This document shows positions 4,981 through 12,160 of a stretch of DNA of 13,926 nucleotides, one piece after another. The translations under genes were made by a program, and so were the position numbers. Each line of letters opens with the position of its first letter. The first letter of the stretch is position 1. Under the pieces are notes generated by a model. The model did no database searches, was not told the DNA's origin, and saw nothing but the letters and a program-made list of their open reading frames with translations. Source of the DNA: an uncultured Coriobacteriaceae bacterium (lineage in GTDB: Bacteria > Actinomycetota > Coriobacteriia > Coriobacteriales > Atopobiaceae); the NCBI GenBank assembly GCA_900543875.1, contig UQSV01000047.1, positions 1-13,926 of the forward strand. Direction: 5' to 3'.

Positions 4981-7203
4981 GTGAAGATCATCAGGCTCTT
5001 CAAGAACCACATCCTGGCGCTCGTCACTGCCATCGCGCTGATCGTCATCAGCTGCAACGCAGACCTGGCGCTGCCCACCTACATGAGCGAGATCGTCGAC
5101 GTGGGCATCCAACAGGGCGGCATCGAGAGCCCCGTGCCCAACACCATCCAGGCAGACGCCCTGTCCGACCTCGAGCTCTTCATGAGCCAGGACGACCAGG
5201 ACACCGTAGAGGCCGCCTATGGGCAGGCCAACGACGAGGGCGTCCGCGCCTACGTGGGCTCCGAGGCAGACCGTGCCGAGGACGGCGCCGTGACCAACGC
5301 CATGAGCCTGCCCGAGACGGTCGTGCTGTCGCTCGAGCAGGGCGTCGACGCCTCGACGCTCGCCGACGGTATGACGGGCGCGCTCGACATGGACACCGTG
5401 CGTGCAGCCGTGGCGGCCGGCATGGTTCCGCAGCAGAAGCTCGTCGACGCCGCGAGCGCCATGAGCGACTCTATGGGCTCCATGGGCGGCTCCATCGTCA
5501 AGCAACGCGCCATCACCTACGTGCAGCAGCAGTACACCGCCCAGGGTATCAGCCTCGAGAACGTGCAGAACGCCTACCTCTCGCAGATGTCACTCAAGAT
5601 GTTTGGCCTGTGCCTCGTGTCGCTCGTCGCCACCGTGCTCACGGGTGCCGTGGCCTCGCACACCGCCTGCACCATCGCCCGCGACCTGCGTCGCCAGACC
5701 TTCGACGCCGTGATGCACTTTAGCCCGGCCGAGGTGGGCAAGTTCAGCCAGGCCTCGCTTATCACCCGCTGCACCAACGACATCCAGCAGATCCAGATGG
5801 CCACCACGCTGTTCATCCGCATGGTGCTCATGGCACCCATCATGGGTCTGGTCGCCGTGCTGCGCGTGCTCGCCACCCACACGGGCCTCGAGTGGACCAT
5901 CGGCGTGGCCGTCATCGCCGTCTGCGCCGTCGTGGGCGTGCTCATGGGCCTCACGATGCCCAAGTTCAAGGCGATGCAGAAGTTCGTCGACCGCGTGAAC
6001 CTCGTCGCCCGCGAGATGCTCGACGGCATCATGCCCATCCGCGCCTTTGGCCGCCAGGACCACGAGCTCGAGCGCTTCGACGACGCGAGCCGCGACCTCA
6101 TGAGCACCCAGCTGTTCACCAACCGCGCCATGAGCTTCATGATGCCGCTCATGATGCTCGTTATGAACTGCGTCACCGTGCTGATCGTCTGGTTTGGCGC
6201 CCATGGTGTGAACGACGGCGTCATGCAGGTAGGCGACATGATGGCCTTCATGTCCTACACGATGCAGATCGTTATGGCCTTCATGATCCTCACGATGGTC
6301 TCGGTCATGCTGCCCCGCGCCGAGGTGGCCGCCGAGCGCGTCGATGACGTCCTCAGGACCAAGACCTCGATCGCAGAGCCCGCAGACCCCCAGCTTCCGA
6401 CCGCAGACGCCCCGCGCGGCGAGCTCGTCTTCGACGACGTGAGCTTTGCCTACCCCGACGCCTCGGCAGACGTCATCGAGCACGTGAGCTTCACGGTGGA
6501 CGCCGGGCAGACCCTCGGCATCATCGGCTCGACAGGCTCGGGCAAGTCGACGCTCGTCCAGCTCGTCCCGCGCCTCTACGACGTCACGGGCGGCCGCGTC
6601 ACCCTCGACGGCGTCGACGTGCGTAACATGAGTCTTTCAGAGCTGCGCCGCCGCATCGGCTACGTGCCGCAGCAGGGCATGCTCTTCTCCGGCACGGTAG
6701 AGAGCAACCTCAAGTTCGCCGGCGACTCCGTGACGGATGCCGACATGGAGCGCGCGGCCGGCATCGCCCAGGCGAGCGACTTCATCGCCGAGCGCGAGGG
6801 CGGCTACGCCTCCGACATCTCCCAGGGCGGCTTCAACGTCTCGGGCGGGCAGCGACAGCGCCTCGCCATCGCACGCGCCCTCGCCAAGAGGCCCGAGGTC
6901 GTCGTGTTCGACGACTCGTTCTCCGCGCTCGACTACAAGACCGACGCTAAGCTGCGCGAGCAGCTGGCGGAGCACGAGAAGGACAGCGCGGTGGTCGTCG
7001 TAGCCCAGCGCATCGCCACGATCATGCACGCGACCCAGATCGTCGTGCTCGACGAGGGCAAGGTCGTGGGGCAGGGCACGCACGAGGAGCTGCTGCGCAG
7101 CTGCCCCGCGTACCTCGAGATCGCCCAGTCGCAGCTCTCGGCTGCCGAGCTGGGGCTCACGCAAGACGAGATTGACCAGGTCATGAAGGGAGGCGAGCGA
7201 TAA
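4981..7203 (+). CDS. ABC exporter half-transporter with degenerate ATPase site and extracytoplasmic insertion
   Basis: 740 residues: a transmembrane domain followed by a nucleotide-binding domain. TM1 is near residues 11-35; TM2 starts only near residue 203, so about 155 polar residues form an extracytoplasmic domain between them. In the NBD, Walker A is GSTGSGKST (516-524), the Q-loop is YVPQQ (561-565), and the signature is VSGGQ (620-624). Walker B is VVVFDD, with Asp645 where the catalytic Glu normally stands, and the H-loop has Gln676 (VAQRIATI) instead of His. This is the pattern of the catalytically degenerate partner in heterodimeric type IV exporters such as TM287/288 and BmrCD. The GTG start has AAGGAGG at 4965-4971. 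The stop overlaps the next gene at TAATG. Likely role: export of drugs, lipids or peptides; substrate unknown. Confidence 0.9.
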   Translation: MKIIRLFKNHILALVTAIALIVISCNADLALPTYMSEIVDVGIQQGGIESPVPNTIQADALSDLELFMSQDDQDTVEAAYGQANDEGVRAYVGSEADRAEDGAVTNAMSLPETVVLSLEQGVDASTLADGMTGALDMDTVRAAVAAGMVPQQKLVDAASAMSDSMGSMGGSIVKQRAITYVQQQYTAQGISLENVQNAYLSQMSLKMFGLCLVSLVATVLTGAVASHTACTIARDLRRQTFDAVMHFSPAEVGKFSQASLITRCTNDIQQIQMATTLFIRMVLMAPIMGLVAVLRVLATHTGLEWTIGVAVIAVCAVVGVLMGLTMPKFKAMQKFVDRVNLVAREMLDGIMPIRAFGRQDHELERFDDASRDLMSTQLFTNRAMSFMMPLMMLVMNCVTVLIVWFGAHGVNDGVMQVGDMMAFMSYTMQIVMAFMILTMVSVMLPRAEVAAERVDDVLRTKTSIAEPADPQLPTADAPRGELVFDDVSFAYPDASADVIEHVSFTVDAGQTLGIIGSTGSGKSTLVQLVPRLYDVTGGRVTLDGVDVRNMSLSELRRRIGYVPQQGMLFSGTVESNLKFAGDSVTDADMERAAGIAQASDFIAEREGGYASDISQGGFNVSGGQRQRLAIARALAKRPEVVVFDDSFSALDYKTDAKLREQLAEHEKDSAVVVVAQRIATIMHATQIVVLDEGKVVGQGTHEELLRSCPAYLEIAQSQLSAAELGLTQDEIDQVMKGGER

Positions 7204-9047
7204 TGGCGCAGAGCAACGCTAACCAGCGCGGGCCCATGGGCAAGCGCGCGGCCAACTTTGGCGGTGGGCGCTCGGTCGAGAAGGCCAAGGACTTCAAGGG
7301 CACCATGCTCAAGCTGCTCACCTACGTGGGCCAGCACAAGATCGCCGTCCTCCTCGGCGTCGCCTTCGCCATGTGCTCGGTCATCTTCAACATCGTCGGC
7401 CCCAAGGTCCTGGGCCAGGTCACCACGAAGCTCTACGAGGGCCTCGTCGCCAAGGTGAGCGGCATGGGCTCGGTCGACTTTGACTGGATTGGCCGCACGC
7501 TGCTCATCCTGCTGGGGCTCTACCTCGCATCGTCTGCCTGCAACCTCATCCAGGGCTGGCTCATGACGGGCGTTACTCAGAAGATCTGCTACCGCATGCG
7601 CAGGCAGATCGCCGAGAAGATCGCCGTCGTGCCCATGAGCTACTTCAACGGCCACAGCAAGGGCGACGTGCTCTCCCGCATCACCAACGACGTCGACACC
7701 CTGGGCCAGTCGCTCAACCAGTCGATCACCCAGCTCATCACCTCCGTCACGCAGGTCATCGGCGTGCTCGTCATGATGCTGTCGATCTCGCTTCCGCTCA
7801 CGGGCGTCACGGTGCTCACCCTGCCGGCCGCGGCGATCATCATGGTCGTCATGATCCACTTCTCGCAGCCCTACTTCCGCGAGCAGCAGCAGGTCCTCGG
7901 TGCCGTCAACGGCATCATCGAGGAGGACTTCGCCGGCCAGAACGTCATTCAGGTCTTCGACCGCGCCGACGCCGCCGTGGCCGAGTTCGACGAGAAGAAC
8001 GACCGCCTGTTCATCTCGGGCTGGCGCTCGCAGTTCCTCTCGGGCGTGATGATGCCGCTCATGGGCCTCGTGGGCAACATGGGCTACGTGGGTGTGGTCG
8101 TCGTGGGCGCCCAGCTCGCACTCACCGGCTCCGCCACCCCCGGCGACATCCAGAGCTTCATCCAGTACGTGCGCAACTTCACCCAGCCGGTGCAGCAGCT
8201 CGGCAACGTCTCGAACACCTTGCAGTCGATGGCCGCCGCCACCGAGCGCGTCTTCGAGTTCCTCGAGGCGCCCGAGGAGCAGCAGGCCGTCGAGGCCCAG
8301 GTGCCCGCCGTCCGCGATGGCCGCGCCGAGTTCAGCCACGTGCGCTTTGGCTACACGCCCGACAAGACGATCATCCACGACTTCACCTGCACGGCCGAGC
8401 CCGGCCAGACGGTGGCCATCGTGGGCCCTACGGGCGCGGGCAAGACCACGCTCATCAAGCTGCTCCAGCGCTTCTACGACATCGATGGGGGCTCGCTTAA
8501 GGTCGACGGCGTCGACGTGCGCGACTGGGACCGCGCCGAGCTCCGCAGCCAGTTCGCGATGGTGCTACAAGACACGTGGCTGTTCAGCGGTACGATTCGC
8601 GAGAACATCCGCTACGGCAGGCCCGACGCCTCCGACGCCGAGGTCGAGGCCGCTGCCCGCGCCGCCCGCTGCGACCACTTCATTCACACGCTCGCCGGCG
8701 GCTATGACTTCGAGATTAACGAGGAGGGCACGAACCTCTCGCAGGGCCAGCGCCAGCTCGTCACGATCGCCCGTGCGTTTCTCGCCGACCGCCCCGCCCT
8801 CATCCTTGACGAGGCGACCTCAAACGTCGACACGCGCACCGAGGAGCTCATCCAGCGCGCGATGGACGCCCTCATGCAAGGCCGCACGAGCTTCGTCATC
8901 GCGCACCGCCTCTCCACGATCCGCAACGCGGACGTCATCCTCGTCCTGCGCGACGGCGACATCGTCGAGAAGGGCACCCACGAGGAGCTTCTCGCCAAGG
9001 GCGGCTTCTACGCCGAGCTCTACAACTCCCAGTTCGAGGAGGCGTAG
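7203..9047 (+). CDS. ABC exporter half-transporter, catalytically intact partner
   Basis: 614 residues: six predicted TM segments (first near 43-68), then an NBD. Walker A is GPTGAGKTT (408-416), the Q-loop is MVLQD (Gln456), Walker B is LILDEATSNVD with Asp536 and catalytic Glu537, and the H-loop is IAHRLST with His568. The signature is LSQGQ (512-516) instead of LSGGQ. In a heterodimer this altered signature would face the degenerate Walker A/B of the upstream partner. The intact site would combine this protein's Walker motifs with the partner's VSGGQ. The ATG at 7203 overlaps the previous stop, and GGGAGG (7188-7193) lies within the upstream gene, so the two subunits are translationally coupled. 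A basic, glycine-rich N-terminal tail of about 35 residues precedes TM1. Cytoplasmic membrane; substrate unknown. Confidence 0.92.
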   Translation: MAQSNANQRGPMGKRAANFGGGRSVEKAKDFKGTMLKLLTYVGQHKIAVLLGVAFAMCSVIFNIVGPKVLGQVTTKLYEGLVAKVSGMGSVDFDWIGRTLLILLGLYLASSACNLIQGWLMTGVTQKICYRMRRQIAEKIAVVPMSYFNGHSKGDVLSRITNDVDTLGQSLNQSITQLITSVTQVIGVLVMMLSISLPLTGVTVLTLPAAAIIMVVMIHFSQPYFREQQQVLGAVNGIIEEDFAGQNVIQVFDRADAAVAEFDEKNDRLFISGWRSQFLSGVMMPLMGLVGNMGYVGVVVVGAQLALTGSATPGDIQSFIQYVRNFTQPVQQLGNVSNTLQSMAAATERVFEFLEAPEEQQAVEAQVPAVRDGRAEFSHVRFGYTPDKTIIHDFTCTAEPGQTVAIVGPTGAGKTTLIKLLQRFYDIDGGSLKVDGVDVRDWDRAELRSQFAMVLQDTWLFSGTIRENIRYGRPDASDAEVEAAARAARCDHFIHTLAGGYDFEINEEGTNLSQGQRQLVTIARAFLADRPALILDEATSNVDTRTEELIQRAMDALMQGRTSFVIAHRLSTIRNADVILVLRDGDIVEKGTHEELLAKGGFYAELYNSQFEEA

Positions 9048-9284
9048 GGAGTCTCGGTCAGATGCGAGGGCGCGTCCCTTTGATGCGCGCGTGCGTGGGG
9101 CGCGCGGCCGCGAGGCATCGTGGCGCCCCGAGTCGCCGTGCGCCGCTGCGCAACGAGCCCCAGGTGGTGCCGTGCAGCCAATGTGTGCGCGAATCGTGGC
9201 ACGCTCAGGGGTTTAGTTTTCTGTCATGATATGGTTAACTCGATGTAGGCCGAGGCGAAGGGGGCTCGGCATGCGTCTGAGTGG

Positions 9285-9319
9285 GGCGCGCTTCCGGCTT
9301 GTCCGGGGGCGCGCCTTTT
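9285..9319 (+). terminator. Intrinsic terminator of the ABC exporter operon
   Basis: GGCGCGCTTCCGG (9285-9297) pairs with CCGGGGGCGCGCC (9303-9315): 13 bp including two G-U pairs, with a 5-nt CTTGT loop, followed by TTTTCT. It lies about 240 nt beyond the second ABC gene, so the operon has a long 3' untranslated tail. Confidence 0.85.
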
Positions 9320-9437
9320 CTCGTGCGTGTGGCACGGTCCGTGCGCGCCGCATTTTGTGACGTTTTGGGACTCATGGCCCGCGCCGCGGGCGGCGCCGCG
9401 TCCCCATAGCAGCGCTTATGGTAAGGTAATACGGATA

Positions 9438-9497
9438 GCGCCAATGGCGCGGCATCGCCGTGCCGCCCGAGGGTCCCGCAAGCGTCTACTGCGGGAC
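9438..9497 (+). promoter_or_regulatory. Three consecutive small hairpins in the leader of the coiled-coil gene
   Basis: GCGCC/GGCGC (9438-9442 and 9446-9450), GCGGCA/TGCCGC (9449-9454 and 9461-9466) and the perfect 8-bp GTCCCGCA/TGCGGGAC (9473-9480 and 9490-9497). The last ends 8 nt before the ribosome site AAAGGAG at 9506-9512. The first two overlap by two bases and would compete. TATGGT at 9418-9423 is a possible weak -10 just upstream. Confidence 0.45.
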
Positions 9498-9519
9498 ATA
9501 GCACGAAAGGAGCCTGCGC

Positions 9520-10002
9520 ATGCAGCCAGGTGAGGAGATCGGCAGCTTGGTCGACGAGCTCGAGCAGATGGTCACCGACGCAAAGAAGCCTCTCATGGGT
9601 GGCACAGGGACCAACCCCAAGATCATCGACGCCGAAGCCGTCTACGAGCTCATCGACGACATCCGCAATGCCTTCCCGCGCGAGTTCGAGGAGGCCCGCC
9701 GCGTCCTCAAGCAGGAGGACGAGATCCTCGCCCACGCGCACCAGACGGCAGACTCCATCGTGGCCGACGCGCAGCAGCAGGCCATGATCCTCGCCGGCGA
9801 CCAGGAGGTCGTGCGCCTCGCCAACCAGCAGGCCGAGGAGATTCGCGACCAGGCCTCCCAGTACGAGAGGGACCTGCGCTACCACATCAACGACTACGCC
9901 GAGGGTGTGCTCACCGGCATCTCCGACAATCTCAAGAGCGTCATCGGCCAGCTCGAGCGCAGCCGCCAGGCGCTTGACGACGGCTCGAACTCGCGCAGGT
10001 AG
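9520..10002 (+). CDS. Coiled-coil DivIVA-like protein (SepIVA/Rv2927c-like by context)
   Basis: 160 residues, strongly charged and helical, with no membrane segment. The N-terminus has IGSLVDELEQMVTDAKKPL, then a short linker (MGGTGTNPK), then a long coiled coil from about residue 37 to 150, rich in Glu, Gln and Arg (for example EEARRVLKQEDEILAHAHQ and NQQAEEIRDQASQYERDL). The gene sits directly before DUF177, rpmF and the rnc-smc region. From memory, mycobacterial Rv2927c (SepIVA, a septum-associated DivIVA-domain protein) lies next to the DUF177 and rnc genes. Context and coiled-coil content therefore suggest a homologue acting at the septum or cell pole. Similar proteins are sometimes loosely labelled 'ATPase' or 'ATP synthase subunit B-like'; no ATP-binding motif is visible. 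The ATG at 9520 follows AAAGGAG. Confidence 0.7.
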   Translation: MQPGEEIGSLVDELEQMVTDAKKPLMGGTGTNPKIIDAEAVYELIDDIRNAFPREFEEARRVLKQEDEILAHAHQTADSIVADAQQQAMILAGDQEVVRLANQQAEEIRDQASQYERDLRYHINDYAEGVLTGISDNLKSVIGQLERSRQALDDGSNSRR

Positions 10003-10011
10003 CAGGTGGCC

Positions 10012-10587
10012 ATGGATTCCATCATCATCAAGGTCGACGAGCGTCTCGAGGGTGCCGGCAGCGTCCTGCCTATCTCGGGTCACATCGACCAGGACTCCTA
10101 CTCGCTCGGCGACCACGATTTCGCGCTGCCGTCCGGCATCGACTACGACCTCGTGCTCACCAACGCCGGCGAGGGCATCCTGGCCTCCGGCATGGTGCGC
10201 GCCCACGTCGTGGGAACGTGCGACCGCTGCCTCGAGGACGCCGAGTTCGACATCGCCTCAGAGGTCGACGAGTACTTCCTGTTCGAGGCGCCCGCCGAGG
10301 AGGAGCTGAACGACGACGAGGACGAGGTCGACTTCTCGCTCGTGTCCGACGACGACACGATCGACCTGGCCGAGCCCATCTTCGCCGCTATCCTCATGGA
10401 GACGCCCTACGTGGTGCTGTGCCGCGAGGACTGCAAGGGCCTGTGCCCTCACTGCGGCGCCAACCTCAACGAAGGCGACTGCGGCTGCGCCGAGAAGATG
10501 GCGTCGGTTGAGGCTGCCACCGGCCCCTTTGCCGCGCTCGCGGGGCTCAACTTCGACGACGAAGGCGAAGATTCTGCGCAGGAATAG
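10012..10587 (+). CDS. yceD: YceD/DUF177 family protein (ribosome-related, with cysteine clusters)
   Basis: 191 residues. The DUF177 pattern is clear: GTCDRCLED with Cys70 and Cys73, an acidic middle (EEELNDDEDEVDFSL), then CREDCKGLCPHCGANLNEGDCGC with cysteines at 137, 141, 145, 148, 157 and 159. The family is linked to 23S rRNA maturation in plants and E. coli and almost always precedes rpmF, as here. An ATG at 10012 is chosen, with AGG at 10004-10006 five bases before it. An in-frame GTG at 10006 would add two residues and cannot be excluded. The start lies only 9 nt after the previous stop, so the two genes are probably co-transcribed. The strong acidity is usual for the family. Confidence 0.9.
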   Translation: MDSIIIKVDERLEGAGSVLPISGHIDQDSYSLGDHDFALPSGIDYDLVLTNAGEGILASGMVRAHVVGTCDRCLEDAEFDIASEVDEYFLFEAPAEEELNDDEDEVDFSLVSDDDTIDLAEPIFAAILMETPYVVLCREDCKGLCPHCGANLNEGDCGCAEKMASVEAATGPFAALAGLNFDDEGEDSAQE

Positions 10588-10614
10588 CGAATTGCACCAA
10601 ATCCTGTGGAGTGC

Positions 10615-10644
10615 TGGTGCCCTCGGCACCAAACGTGCTATAGT
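10615..10644 (+). promoter_or_regulatory. Candidate rpmF promoter with an overlapping palindrome
   Basis: TATAGT at 10639-10644 is a good -10 (five of six). The position expected for its -35 falls within the left arm of a perfect 7-bp inverted repeat, TGGTGCC (10615-10621) and GGCACCA (10625-10631). No strong -35 is visible. An earlier GCACCA at 10594-10599 could pair with the same left arm in a transcript coming from yceD. Confidence 0.45.
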
Positions 10645-10710
10645 TCCAGTTTGTCTGTGAAAGACCGTCGCGCGTACTTGGCGGCGTGAGATTCGTAAGA
10701 GAGGTCAACA

Positions 10711-10890
10711 ATGGCAGTACCCAAGCAGAAGAAGGGCCGCGGCGCGACCCACACCCGTCGCTCGGCCAACAGCAAGCTCAGCATGCCGGCCCGTTCCACG
10801 TGCCCTCAGTGCGGCGCTGTTAAGCTCCCGCACCGCGTGTGCCCGAGCTGTGGCTACTATAAGGGCCGCGAGGTTATCGTCACCGAGTAG
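10711..10890 (+). CDS. rpmF: 50S ribosomal protein L32 (zinc-binding, C+ form)
   Basis: 59 residues, starting MAVPKQKKGRGATHTRRSAN and ending GREVIVTE. The start MAVPK and the zinc ribbon with Cys31, Cys34, Cys44 and Cys47 (CPQCG and CPSCGYYKGRE) are diagnostic of L32. GAGG at 10701-10704 lies 6 nt before the ATG. L32 is a component of the large ribosomal subunit near the peptidyl-transferase exit region. The order yceD-rpmF-plsX is widely conserved in bacteria. A strong terminator follows directly, so most transcripts probably end here. Confidence 0.97.
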   Translation: MAVPKQKKGRGATHTRRSANSKLSMPARSTCPQCGAVKLPHRVCPSCGYYKGREVIVTE

Positions 10891-10912
10891 CTGCCCAAAT
10901 CCTAGAGTGGCC

Positions 10913-10948
10913 AGGAGGCCGGTCCCAGCGGGCCGGCCTCCTTTTTTT
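10913..10948 (+). terminator. Strong intrinsic terminator between rpmF and plsX
   Basis: AGGAGGCCGG (10913-10922) pairs with CCGGCCTCCT (10933-10942); inside, CCC and GGG extend the stem around an AGC loop with one bulged T. Seven Ts (10942-10948) follow. It lies 22 nt after the rpmF stop and 41 nt before the plsX start. Confidence 0.92.
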
Positions 10949-10989
10949 GTCGCGGCCGGCACGTCCGGCGCAAGAGGGGAGAGTCACAG

Positions 10990-11982
10990 ATGGTTCGAGT
11001 TGTGGTCGACGCCATGGGAGGCGACGAGGGGCCCAAGGCCGTGCTCGAGGGCATCGAGCGTGCGCTCGCGGCCGACGAGGACCTCACGGTCGTCGTCGCG
11101 GGCAACGAAGACGTCGTCGTGCCCTTCTGCGCCAAGCATGCCCGCACCGAGGCGCTCGTGACCACCGAGGTCATCGAGATGGCCGAGCACCCCACGGCCG
11201 CCGTCCGCGCCAAGCGCGACTCCTCGATCGTGCGGGGCTGCCGCGCCGTGCGCAGTGGCGACGCCGACGCGTTCTTTTCGCCCGGCTCCACGGGTGCCAT
11301 CCTGGCTGCCGGAACGCTCGTCGTGGGCCGCGTCAAGGGCGTCGCCCGCGCGGCGCTCGCTACTGCCATGCCCGGCGTCAACGGCCACATGACGACCTTC
11401 CTCGACCTGGGCGCCAACGCCGACTGTACGCCCGAGATGATCGTGCAGTTCGCCCGCATGGGAACGGCCTACGCCCAGATCGTGCTGGGCGTCGACGACC
11501 CCACCGTGGGCCTGCTCAACAACGGCACCGAGAACACCAAGGGCTCCGAGGCCGCGCTCGCCCGCCACGAGGCGCTCGCCGCCGCCGAGGGCATCAACTT
11601 CAGCGGCAACTGCGAGGGCCGCGACATCCTCACCGGCCCCATCGATGTCATCGTGACCGATGGCTTCACGGGCAACGTCGCCCTCAAGACGGTCGAGGGC
11701 ACGGCCAAGTTCATCGTGGCCGCCCTCAAGGCCGAGGCCGCCAAGAGCAAGAGGGTGGGCCTTGGCGCCCTCATGGTGAAGCCCGCGCTCAAGGGCGTGG
11801 CGAGCCTGCTGTCGGGTGACGCCTATGGCGGCGCGGCCTTGCTCGGCCTCAAGGCTCCGGTGCTCGTGGGCCATGGCGCCACCAACCCCGAGGCCATCAT
11901 GAACGGCACCCTTACTGCGGCCCGCTGCGTGCGCCAGGACCTCTGCGGCAAGCTCGCCCAGGCCATCGCCTCGGCCAAGTAG
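10990..11982 (+). CDS. plsX: Phosphate acyltransferase PlsX
   Basis: 330 residues, the usual family length. Conserved blocks: VVVDAMGGDEGP (4-15), FFSPGSTGAILAAGT (about 97-111), LDLGANADCTPE, the VGLLNNGTENTKG block, INFSGNCEGRDI, and DVIVTDGFTGNVALKTVEG. PlsX converts acyl-ACP to acyl-phosphate for the PlsY step of phosphatidic acid synthesis and works at the membrane surface. The ATG at 10990 follows GGGGAGAG (10976-10983). Its genomic place after rpmF is the conserved one, but fabD, fabG and acpP, which often follow, are absent and rnc comes next. Confidence 0.96.
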   Translation: MVRVVVDAMGGDEGPKAVLEGIERALAADEDLTVVVAGNEDVVVPFCAKHARTEALVTTEVIEMAEHPTAAVRAKRDSSIVRGCRAVRSGDADAFFSPGSTGAILAAGTLVVGRVKGVARAALATAMPGVNGHMTTFLDLGANADCTPEMIVQFARMGTAYAQIVLGVDDPTVGLLNNGTENTKGSEAALARHEALAAAEGINFSGNCEGRDILTGPIDVIVTDGFTGNVALKTVEGTAKFIVAALKAEAAKSKRVGLGALMVKPALKGVASLLSGDAYGGAALLGLKAPVLVGHGATNPEAIMNGTLTAARCVRQDLCGKLAQAIASAK

Positions 11983-11985
11983 GCG

Positions 11986-12012
11986 TGACAAAGGGGCCAG
12001 AGCCCTTTGTCA
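11986..12012 (+). terminator. Terminator-like perfect hairpin after plsX
   Basis: TGACAAAGGG (11986-11995) pairs perfectly with CCCTTTGTCA (12003-12012) around the loop GCCAGAG. It starts four bases after the plsX stop and is followed by only a weak T-run (TGTTTCC). It could be a terminator, an attenuator, or a copy of a dispersed palindromic repeat. Confidence 0.6.
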
Positions 12013-12122
12013 TGTTTCCTGAAAATGAGGGACGGCTCTTCGCGCACCGAGACCCAGACTCTTGCGTCTGTTCGTCCTCTTCCACTGGCCGCGCGGCGCT
12101 CGCGCAACGGTGCTGGTACGGG

Positions 12123-12128
12123 TACAAT
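12123..12128 (+). promoter_or_regulatory. Candidate -10 element of rnc
   Basis: TACAAT (five of six matches) is followed by AT-richer sequence about 70 nt before rnc. The -35 is not convincing. The long gap after plsX (216 nt) and the hairpin at 11986 support a separate promoter here. Confidence 0.4.
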
Positions 12129-12140
12129 TGAAGTGTTTGC

Positions 12141-12160
12141 GGGCCGCCGTCGGGCGGCCT
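12141..12160 (+). promoter_or_regulatory. Stable GC-rich hairpin in the rnc leader
   Basis: GGCCGCC (12142-12148) and GGCGGCC (12153-12159) form a 7-bp stem with a GTCG loop, extended by a G-U pair. It lies 39 nt before the rnc start, within the predicted leader. No T-run follows. It is shorter than a usual RNase III substrate. Confidence 0.4.

Larger units (their letters stand above)
9048..9519 (+). other. 472-nt intergenic region without a recognisable gene
   Basis: No coding region, tRNA or known riboswitch core is recognisable. The first 180 nt are GC-rich, with a weak 7-bp hairpin (GGGGCGC 9097-9103 with GCGCCCC 9123-9129). A short AT-rich island at 9211-9240 (TTTAGTTTTCTG, TGATATGG, GTTAAC) could carry a promoter, but no clear -35/-10 pair stands out. 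A 6-bp hairpin (GCCGAG 9249-9254, CTCGGC 9265-9270) precedes the main terminator at 9285. The final 80 nt carry three small hairpins leading into the next gene. Open frames crossing this region look like chance products of high GC content. Confidence 0.6.

Noticed and set aside
6933..8378. A 481-codon open frame on the minus strand across the two ABC genes
   Set aside because: It is antisense to clear ABC exporter sequence, is rich in His, Asp, Glu and Val as expected from the complement of GC-rich codons, and has no recognisable domain.
9048..9519. A tRNA or small RNA gene in the long gap after the ABC genes
   Set aside because: No tRNA T-loop/acceptor pattern is present and the hairpins do not form a cloverleaf; a small RNA cannot be excluded but has no positive support.
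9235..10206. A 323-codon minus-strand open frame over the intergenic region and the coiled-coil gene
   Set aside because: Composition is typical of an antisense shadow, and it runs through the terminator and the coding region of two well-supported plus-strand genes.
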